This document shows positions 56,421 to 64,000 of a stretch of 64,000 nucleotides of DNA, piece by piece. Both the position numbers and the translations under genes were made by a program. Under the pieces are notes generated by a model. The model searched no databases, was not told where the DNA came from, and was given only the letters and a program-made list of their open reading frames with translations. The DNA is from Lolium rigidum. Its lineage: Eukaryota > Streptophyta > Magnoliopsida > Poales > Poaceae. Where the stretch lies: positions 62,381,754 to 62,445,753 of the forward strand of contig NC_061508.1 in assembly GCF_022539505.1 (NCBI RefSeq), written 5' to 3'. The number at the start of each line of letters is the position of its first letter. Positions within the stretch are counted from its first letter, which is position 1.

Positions 56421-57660
56421 CCAGAAAAGGGTGATAACACCAATAACTAACCCTACAATCAAACATGTAAAATATCTTCATCACCTTCACCAGTCATGGC
56501 CTCCCTTAAGGGTGACCAAACCGGAATACGGGCCAATCTTAGGAGTGGATTATAGTGACGCCAATGAAAAAATTGGCCATGGGTGCTCGCAACTTGCACG
56601 TGACGGTGATTGTGTTAATTAGGTGATTGCTGTCCAGGTGGTTGCATCACGATTGCATTCGATCACCGCGGAAGTATAGAGCTTAATTAACTAGCCGAGG
56701 CATGTAGTCCATGTTCTTCGTCAAATATGAAGGTGGTTGTGACCACCCATTTTGGGTCTGCCGTATCAACCCTGCATGTGACGTTTTTATTTATCAATAG
56801 TGATGCTTTGGAAAGTTGGGCCTTTTTTAAAAATTTGCTTTTGGAGAATGGCAGATGTCAAAAGAAAGCAACATCGATATGGACTTGTGGAGAGGCACAT
56901 TTATGGGTGACAAGGGAAGCTAGGCTAGATTGTTTTTCCTGGGGTAATGTAGATGAATTTAGCGATGTGCAACTACGCAAAATATATTTTTCTCATTTTA
57001 GCAGAGAGCCGCCGTCTACCCTAACAACGGTTAAACCAGGCTAGATATGAAGCAGGAGATTACAGTGACATCGATGAACCAAAATTGTCGAGGAGCTCAT
57101 TGTAAGTTTTCTATGCACATAATCAAACTGTGATTATATTACTTTCCACTTATTTAGTAAACAATCGAGAATAATGATCTTCAAGAATATTTTGAGGCTG
57201 GTTCCAATCCATCACTATTATTTTTCGCCAATCAAAGGTAAAATGCCATAAATCCATGGTACACTCTATTACGTCACTCGAGTTGTTTGATGGCAACAGT
57301 AATCTAGTTTCTAAGATGCGAATTTTCCTTGGTTGCATGACTAGTTGGGCACTTCCACAATTGCACTCCTTAGTCCATGCGCTCTGACCGTTACATAATG
57401 AAACTTACTTGTTCATGCGAGCAACCTTATGTTGATATGCACACGGGTGGTCGTTTTAACGATCCCTAACTTCATAGTATGTTGATAATCATTTTGAGTC
57501 TCGACGGATGTTCGCACACCAATATTAATCAAAATACAAGGCCGACACTCGCACTTTGACAATGATCAAAGTCTCGAGATAAATTGTTTTACCACTCGTG
57601 AGGATTTGTAAAATCTGAGTCTCTTTGTGTAGAATTTACATTTCGTAGAGCCATATTAGT
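56421..57660. other. Stretch without recognisable genes
   Basis: Low-copy-looking sequence. A 105-codon ORF at 56727-57044 (plus) has no recognisable domain, and I do not call it. Confidence 0.45.
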
Positions 57661-57962
57661 TACTACTCCCTCCGTCGAGTATATAGCATAAAACTACTAC
57701 TTTCTATACAAAATTTCGAAAAACTACTACTTTTCGTTCCAATCGCATAGAGCTACCACATTTGACAGAGGTTGTCTCAGATAGCACTGATCCTGAATTA
57801 AGCACGAATTGATAGCCGTTCCGATAACGCTGGCCCACTGGAAGGCATGACGTGGCACCCTAGAGTCCGTCGTTTTGTAGATAGGTCCTTAAATTTTGAA
57901 GGCAAATTACGCAGGGGTCCCTCGTGTCTCGCAGTTTTTAAATAATCACATATTTATTTTTC

Positions 57963-58435
57963 AAACCTTCATAACTTTTGAATACTAATTCAAATAGAAA
58001 AACTTTTAATATGAAAAGTGCTCAGAAATGTTTGAATATTTTAAATATAATATTTCGAAACCTTCATAACTTTTGAATACTAATTCAAATGGAAAAAATT
58101 ATAATACGAAAAGTGCTCAGAAATGTTTGAATATTTCAAATTTAAACTTTTTAAAACCTTCATAACTTTTGAATACCAATTCAAATGGAAAAACTTATAA
58201 CATGAAAAGTGCTCAGAAATGTTTGAATATTTCAAATATAAACTTCTTAAAACCTTCGTAACTTTTGAATACCAATTCAAATGGAAAAACTTATAACATG
58301 AAAAGTGCTCAGAAATGTTTGAATATTTCAAATATAAACTTCTTAAAACCTTCGTAACTTTTGAATACCAATTCAAATGGAAAAACTTATAACATGAAAA
58401 GTGCTCAAAAATGTTTGACTATTTCAAATATATAA
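57963..58435. repeat. Tandem ~96-bp units in the left arm of the Mutator-like element
   Basis: About five units, each with AAACCTTCATAACTTTTGAA and GTGCTCAGAAATGTTTGAAT. The right arm (about 59100-59380) has about three inverted units, so the arms differ by roughly two units. A repetitive 98-codon ORF through it is an artefact of the repeat. Confidence 0.85.
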
Positions 58436-58640
58436 ATTCAGTTCATTATTTTAGATAATTAAAATTTACAAACAAATAAATTACTCCTATTTATAATGTA
58501 AACTTTGGAAATTCATAACTTCAATTCTATAACTCCAAATAATATAAATAATGTCTAAATTTATTACAAAAATCCAAGGAATCTATTTCTAACATAGATA
58601 CTCTGCATAGAAAGTGGTAGTTATATTCTATATACTTTGC

Positions 58641-58924
58641 TCGCGCGGGTACCTAACAAGACCCATGACCACGAACAAGGGAAGCGCAACGGGAAACCAA
58701 TGGAGTTGGCGTAGCGGCCTGCGCTGATCGGGGAAGATTACCTGGTCGGGCGGTGGTGCGGCGGCCCACCCCGGCGAGGGCGGTTGTGTGTTGCCCGGAT
58801 CTGCCGGCAATAATGCTCGTCCACTTTTCATTGACGGGAAACCGCAATTGCGACAGAGACTGACGTACTTCGAGTAGCGACGTGTAGCAAAGACGCAGGC
58901 GCACGAGAAGCACAATCTGAGGTT
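58641..58924. other. GC-rich centre of the Mutator-like element (possible captured fragment)
   Basis: This segment is much richer in GC than the AT-rich arms and has overlapping ORFs on the minus strand (58628-58915), none recognised. Pack-MULEs typically carry host gene pieces in this position. Confidence 0.4.
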
Positions 58925-60046
58925 ATGGATGTTAGAAATAAATTCCTTGGATTTTTCTAATAAATTTAGACATATTATTTATATTATTTGGAGTTGTAGA
59001 ATTGAAGTTATGAATTTCCAAAGTTTACATTATGAATAGAAGTAATTTATTTGTTTGTAAATTTTAATTATCTGAAATAGTGAACTGAATTTATATATTT
59101 GAAATATTCAAACATTTCTGAGCACTTTTCATGTTATAAGTTTTTTCCATTTGAATTGGTATTCAAAAGTTATGAAGGTTTTAAAAAGTTTAAATTTGAA
59201 ATATTCAAACATTTCTGAGCACTTTTCATATTATAAGTTTTTCATTTGAATTAGTATTCAAAAGTTATGAAGGTTTAAAAAAATTATATTTGAAATATTC
59301 AAACATTTCTAAGCACTTTTCGTATTAAAGTTTATCGATTTGAATTAGTATTTAAAAGATATGAAGGTTTGAAAAATAAATATGTGATTATGTGAAAACT
59401 GCGGGACACGAGGACCCGTGCGTAATTTGCCTTCAAAACTTAAGGACCTATCTACAAAACGACGGACTCTAGGGTGCCACGTCATGCCTGCCAGTGGGCC
59501 AGCGTTGTCGGAACGGCTATCAATTCGTGTTCAATTCAGGATTAGTGCTATCTGAGACAACTTCCGTCAAATGTGGTAGTTCTATGCGATTGGAACGAAA
59601 AGTAGTAGTTTTCCGAAATTTTGCATAGAAAGTGGTAGTTTTATGCTATATACTCCCCTCCGTCCTTTAATACAATAGGAGTATAAGATACTATTACAAT
59701 CCATATATAAGGAGTACTACTCACCAATCTAGCCAGACCATAATATTTGGATATCGACGGCTAATTTGGCTGCCACAAGCCCACCACATAGATTCACTTA
59801 TGTACTCATGTTTGTGATGAGCCACCCTAACCGTGGGAAATTTAATGCATCAAACTTCCCGAAAGCAAGTGTGTACTAGGCTTTATCGTACATCATAAGC
59901 TAGCCAAGAAAAGATGGCACACATATATCCGCCATGATTCCGTATGGTGTCATGCGCGCTCCAGCCTCCAGCGAGATAAATTAACACGCACAAGGCAGGA
60001 CGTCGATCAAGAAGCTATATCTATGCAGCACACACTGGGTGTCTAA

Positions 60047-60274
60047 TCAAGTCGTGCACTTGGCCCCGTGTCTGGTGGGAGTCGGCGGCGCGGGCGAGGC
60101 GTTGAGCGCCATGGACGCGACGGCCTTGGCCCAGGCCATGAGCTCCCTCTTCATCCGCTCCTCGTCGCCCCAGATCACCGGGTCCACCGTCATATCCTTC
60201 TCCGTGGCGAGGAGCGCGGGCAACACCTCCACGTCGCCGGCGGACGGCCGGACGCTCTCTGCTCCGGCAGCCAT
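60047..60274 (-). CDS. Small intact candidate host gene (75 aa), function unknown
   Basis: On the minus strand a TATA box (TATATAAAG, 60428-60436) is followed by a leader of about 130-160 bases and an ATG at 60274 in good context (CGAGATGGCTGC). The 75-codon ORF begins MAAGAESVRPSAGDVEVLPA, has an acidic-to-basic amphipathic middle (DPVIWGDEERMKRELMAWAK AVASMAL, about residues 32-58, likely helical), and ends with a Pro/Thr-rich tail and a Cys. No signal peptide or membrane segment is seen. It lies between transposons and has none of their features; promoter, leader and ORF are consistent with each other. I do not recognise the family. A longer overlapping frame (60021-60464) has low-complexity Arg-rich sequence and starts at the TATA box, so I prefer this one. 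Confidence 0.6.
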   Translation of the reverse strand: MAAGAESVRPSAGDVEVLPALLATEKDMTVDPVIWGDEERMKRELMAWAKAVASMALNASPAPPTPTRHGAKCTT

Positions 60275-60427
60275 CTCGATCAGGCCGGGAAACGCCCGAT
60301 CCAGCGGAGCTCTTTCTCTCGATCGAGTCGTACGGATCGCTTCTGATCACTGTGCGCTGAGAAGAGAATGCAGCAAGAGGAGGAATGTAGAGGCCAGGAT
60401 GAGTGGCATGAGGAGCTGGGTGTTGAG

Positions 60428-60436
60428 CTTTATATA
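60428..60436 (-). promoter_or_regulatory. TATA box of the 75-aa gene
   Basis: TATATAAAG on the minus strand, 154 bases upstream of the ATG. The sequence beyond (60437-60640) is GC-rich. Confidence 0.6.
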
Positions 60437-60639
60437 GACGCCGCACGGCCGCAGGCGTGCACATAGACGCCGCGCTCCAGCGGCCACTGGTGTGTGGCGC
60501 CCAGAGCCCCGCGTTTATTTGGGTTCGGAATTCGTTGGGGGCGCGTCCCTGCCCGGCCGCTCCGACGCCGACGGGCCGATCAACGATGGCCTTTCAGATG
60601 AGCTCTATCGTTTTACGGACACATGAGCTTTAGTACAAT

Positions 60640-61456
60640 GTCAATTAGCAGCTCCATTCAGAGACGCGCCACCAATCTTTATATTTCAATTTACAAGACT
60701 GCTCGTAAATTATTGCCAAAATGACTACGAAATCAGCCGTCAACACGATTGTTCTCGAATATATAAAAAGACACATGGACGAACGAACTCCCTCCCGAGC
60801 GGCTCTGGAGGCGCCGCCTCCGCCCTCCACCCTCTCCCCCTCTAGGTTGTGAGGCCCGATCTTGACACGATGGGTTCAGCCAGGGCTGGTGTTGTGTGGT
60901 CTATGGCTGTCCTCGAGACACCGTTGACTTGCAGCCTGGCGCTCGACTACCTCCTTCCTCTTCGGTTCCGTGAAGGAGATGACTAGCGGCGTGGGGGCCT
61001 GCAAGTCTCCCGAATAAAGGCGGCGGTCCTTGGGTTTCCCTTGTGCGAAGATGAAGAACTGCCCGAATCTTGTCATTCTTGATCTGGTCAGAGTGTTGAG
61101 TTGTGGAAGGCTCCACCGGCGACTGTAACAGAGCACATATTGCCTAGAGTTTGCTGGATCGGGTGGTATTCGGTCGTGCGCACCCATGTTTTTACTCAGA
61201 CCGTTTGATTCTGGAGGGAGCGGCGCGAAGCTCTGTTCTGTATTGCCATCAGATGATATTCTGGTCCATTCTGGTCCATGGTGAAATTAGAGGTGGAAAT
61301 ATCATGAAAGCCAGATTGAAGGACTAGCAATGGAGGTTCGAGTCTATGTGATGTAGAGGAAGTTGCTTGGTGTTCTGGGTTTTTACAGAAGCAATATGTA
61401 AGTGGGGGCGCCAGCACAGATCTAGCCTTAATTGGTTGTGTATGACAATGGCCTTG
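60640..61456 (+). other. Possible left part of a non-coding LINE-like retroposon
   Basis: After a GC-rich start near 60790-60870, the sequence (for example GCCCGATCTTGACACGATGG) has the character of the untranslated parts of grass LINE derivatives. The matching 3' end may be at 63286-63583. No coding domain is seen. The proposal rests on resemblance and on the interrupting insertions between the parts. Confidence 0.3.
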
Positions 61457-61620
61457 TTTTTTTTTTTTTTTTTTTTTGCGAAACACAGTACAATCAAAGG
61501 CGCTCATACATACGCGCACACACTCACCCCTATGAACGCACGCACGCACACCCTACCCCTATGAGCGCCTTCAAGATACTGCATCGAAGAACTGATCCGG
61601 CGGGTCTTAAGATTTGACGA
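61457..61620 (-). mobile_element. Retroposon 3' end with 21-base T-run
   Basis: Twenty-one T (61457-61477) followed by GCGAAACACAGTACAATC and a CACA/GCACGCACGCACACCC-rich stretch is a poly(A)-tailed retroposon in reverse. It may be a LINE or SINE fragment, and its right edge near 61620 is approximate. Confidence 0.45.
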
Positions 61621-61641
61621 ATGTTGAATGCATTGTTTTGA

Positions 61642-63285
61642 GAGCACTACTAGGAAACAACTTATTAGTGGCGCACCACTTTTGGCTATCAGTGGCGCAC
61701 CGAGGTGCGCCACTATTATCCAAGCCACTGCTAACTGTTAACAGTGGCGCACCACTTATGTGCCATTGGTAAGGCAGATAACAGTGGCGCACCACGCAGT
61801 GCGCCACAGCTAGCAGATTTAGATGCGCCACTAAGTGTCCTATACGGTGCGCCATTGGTACAGGTTGTAGGTGGGCCACTAAGAAACCTATACGGTGCGC
61901 CACAGTTAGCAAGTTACCTAAGAAACAAAAAAGTTGCAGCGTGTGCGTGTGCGTGTTCTTCATTTAATATTATTGTTTTCTGAATGAGATTAACCCGAAA
62001 CGGTGCTCGTATTACTCAACCGGTGGTACAATATTACACCAAGATCCCTATAGTAAAAGAAAAAGGTAACACAGGGCTGTAAATTACAAAAAGGACCCCA
62101 AAACTCTGGAAGAAAAAGCAATCCAGTCCCTGGTCCTCTCCGCCGCATCTGGGAGACCTCCACGTCCGGGCGCCTCCCGCCGCCTGTCGCACGACGTCGC
62201 CGGAGCACGCCGGCTTCCTGCAGGCCACCGAGCTGCTCGTCTCCGACGTCGCGTTCTGTCGACCGTGCGTGGGCGCTGCTCCGAGGGGCACACCTCACAG
62301 CCTCCTTCCGCGTTGACTCCGGCTCGGTGGAGCTCGTCGGCGGGGATCCGAGGCTCACGCAGGTGGGGAACTTGAGGGCGGCCTTGGCGTACTTGGAGAG
62401 CGTGAGGGAGAGGGACGCGGCGAGGCGCACGTGGCGGTCGCCGGGGGAGGACTCGGATAGTAGGTTTGGGGACGGGGGAGCGGCAGGCTGCTGCTCCCGG
62501 GGTGTTGGTGCCTGGGCGAGGAGCTGTGGCGGAGCGGCGAGGAGGGCGGGGAGGAGGCGGCGAAGGGGTGCTGGTGCCTGCTGCAACTTGGCCGGCGAGT
62601 GCGGCCGCCGGATCTCCGAGCGTGGAGGCGGGGGACACGAGCACCAGCGCCTGGTCCTCGAGCGCTTCGTTGGCCTGGGCGTGCGCCTTGAGGGCCACAT
62701 CGTCGGCCACGCTCCTTGACCGACCACCCCCGCTGCCGCGGCCAAAGCAGAACCATGATGGTAGCCACACCACAACGCCATCACTAGGCTGCTTCGGATA
62801 AGAAAGAGGTGGGTGCGGTCGAATCGTAGAGTGAGAGAGGTGGGTGCGGTGGGTGGGGGAAGGTAGGGATGGTGGGTGGGCACTTGGTGGGGCATGGGCC
62901 TGGTGGGGCGTGTGGGACGGTTTGTGGGACGCACGTGGGAGGTGTTGGATTGATGGGCACTGGCGCACCAAATATTAGTGCGCTATTGATATCTCATATA
63001 CAGCCGGTTTAAGACTTACCCGTGGAGCACCGTATCTTAGGTGCGCCACTACTAACTCAGATAGCAGTGGCGCACTAGTAAGAGGTGCGCCACTGCTAAG
63101 TTTGGGGATGGATTTGATTTGATAGACCTTTAGTGGTGGCGCACCAGAAAAGTAGTGCGCCACTGCTATATTTATATCAGTGGAGCACCACTTTTTGGTG
63201 CGCCACTGCTAACTAGCAGTGGCGCAGCAAAATAGGTGCGCCACTGACGCCATTCTTACGGCTAGGCCTTTTCCTAGTAGTGGAG
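61642..63285. mobile_element. Non-autonomous CACTA transposon with GAG target duplication
   Basis: The element (61645-63282, 1638 bp) begins CACTACTAGGAAA and ends TTTCCTAGTAGTG, a perfect 13-bp inverted repeat, with the 3-bp duplication GAG on both sides (61642-61644, 63283-63285). Subterminal repeats AGTGGCGCACC and GGTGCGCCACT are arrayed in both orientations at 61665-61915 and 62950-63245, as expected of CACTA transposase binding sites. There is no transposase. The centre (62100-62760) is GC-rich with overlapping ORFs. Confidence 0.95.
62100..62760. other. GC-rich centre of the CACTA element (possible captured gene fragment)
   Basis: Several long frames overlap. On the minus strand, one has protein-like segments such as VALKAHAQANEALEDQALVL and another has SLTLSKYAKAALKFPTCVSL, in different frames, which suggests a once-coding segment broken by indels. 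I cannot name the gene. GC-rich chance ORFs remain possible. Confidence 0.4.
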
Positions 63286-63583
63286 TGAGGACTATCTTCA
63301 GGATGAAAATGTAAGATCTTTTGATCGGGCGATGACGGCATTTGTGCACTGTTCCTTTCTTGGAGGCGTCGTTTTTGGAGAGTCTGGAGTTCAAGTGATG
63401 TCTTGGTGGTGGATGTATTGTTACTGCTAAGGCTGGAATACTGTAGCGGACCTTCTTAATTCTTAGTTTTCTTTCTCTTTTTTTGGTTGTGTATATTCGT
63501 ACTACCATTAGGATATTGCGTTGTTGCAGAGACTGTGTGTAATTGGTATCTCACAATATTAATATATTCTCTTTATTCAAAAA
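63286..63583 (+). mobile_element. LINE-like 3' end with short A-run
   Basis: The stretch ends GTGTGTAATTGGTATCTCAC and AATATTAATATATTCTC before TTCAAAAA, the characteristic tail of a grass L1 group. It was separated from its upstream part by the CACTA insertion at 61645-63282. Confidence 0.5.
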
Positions 63584-64000
63584 TATAACAAGACTCGTAA
63601 CAAGACACGTGATATGCAATATGCATATCCAATTGCCTGGCTAAATCATGTACTTTTCAATTTGTCATGCGATGTGTATCGCCGGAATGGGGTTTGTTCG
63701 TATGTTTTGTTGGTGGAAAAGGCTCACCTATGGCACATACAAGAAAAAAACATAAAAAAGATTACAAAGAAGGCAGGAGATAAAAGGAAAGGAGCCAATC
63801 ACTTAATATAGTTATTACTGTCAATGAGCCGCTGGTCTACTACACCATACCGTTTGTCTATGCCATATATGTGTTGGGTACAGATTTATCTAAGATGGTT
63901 GACTTTGACACCTCGTGCTCGGAATGCAGTGGCATGTGAATTGTGGTGGTGATACGAGAGCGCTGCTGGTACGAGGCCAGGCCGAACACGACCGGACTAC
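63584..64000. other. Stretch without recognisable features
   Basis: No gene or element boundary recognised. Confidence 0.5.

Larger units (their letters stand above)
57668..59664. mobile_element. Mutator-like element with long terminal inverted repeats and 9-bp target duplication
   Basis: The element (57677-59655, 1979 bp) begins GAGTATATAGCATAAAACT and ends with its exact complement. The 9-bp duplication CCCTCCGTC stands on each side (57668-57676 and 59656-59664), the size made by Mutator transposases. The inverted repeats extend over most of the element: left arm about 57677-58607, right arm about 58925-59655. A GC-rich centre (58641-58924) separates them. No transposase is encoded. It landed in the CTCCCTCCGTC end of what looks like a short Stowaway relic, whose remainder continues at 59665-59714. 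Confidence 0.88.

Noticed and set aside
57150..57338. 62-codon minus-strand ORF
   Set aside because: No domain, poor context, and length expected by chance.
58080..58376. Repetitive 98-codon ORF
   Set aside because: Arises because the tandem unit is about 96 bp, a multiple of three, so any open frame repeats.

Overview
The window is nuclear intergenic DNA from a grass, most likely a Pooideae member (Triticeae or Poeae). The evidence is long LTRs starting TGATACGTC, a primer site matching tRNA-Asp, Stowaway, CACTA, Mutator and Helitron elements, L1 LINEs, TATA-box promoters and a 100-base N gap. It is nested transposable elements almost from end to end. Only one small gene (75 codons, 60047-60274, minus) looks like a plausible ordinary host gene.

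Layout. 1-2258: 5' part of a minus-strand Ty3/Gypsy element (broken gag, tRNA-Asp primer site, LTR) inserted near the edge of a very long LTR (2259-7218). That LTR lies in a third element, of which 7219-9750 remains (3' internal region with an antisense acidic ORF, polypurine tract, LTR). 9751-15550: low-copy or decayed DNA with a fresh LINE-mobilised retroposon (10767-11429, 18-bp target duplication) and a 290-bp pyrimidine microsatellite. 15556-22252: a complete but dead Ty1/Copia element (157-bp LTRs, GAATA duplication) split by a CACTA-like element. 22669-56061: one L1 LINE whose two ends carry a matching 11-bp target duplication about 33 kb apart, with everything between them nested inside it.

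Inside that LINE sit (i) an LTR element of uncertain family (24074 to the N gap) with clusters of a CCGGATAATCCGG palindrome. It is interrupted by (ii) a three-LTR Gypsy composite (27559-41116), whose second internal domain holds (iii) a 2176-bp Helitron, which itself carries (iv) a Stowaway MITE. A separate LARD-like retrotransposon (gap to 55927; 6.6-kb LTRs, non-coding interior) is also in the LINE. 56062-64000 holds a LINE 3' fragment, a Mutator-like element with long terminal inverted repeats (57677-59655), the small host-like gene, and a LINE-like stretch interrupted by a CACTA element (61645-63282) that carries a GC-rich, possibly gene-derived segment.

No autonomous element is intact. 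The genes do not form a pathway; what connects them is insertion order and silencing. Between near-identical repeat copies many differences fall at CAG/CTG triplets (CHG methylation context), which suggests methylation-linked decay, methylation-linked sequencing error, or both. This matters for reading any frameshift here.
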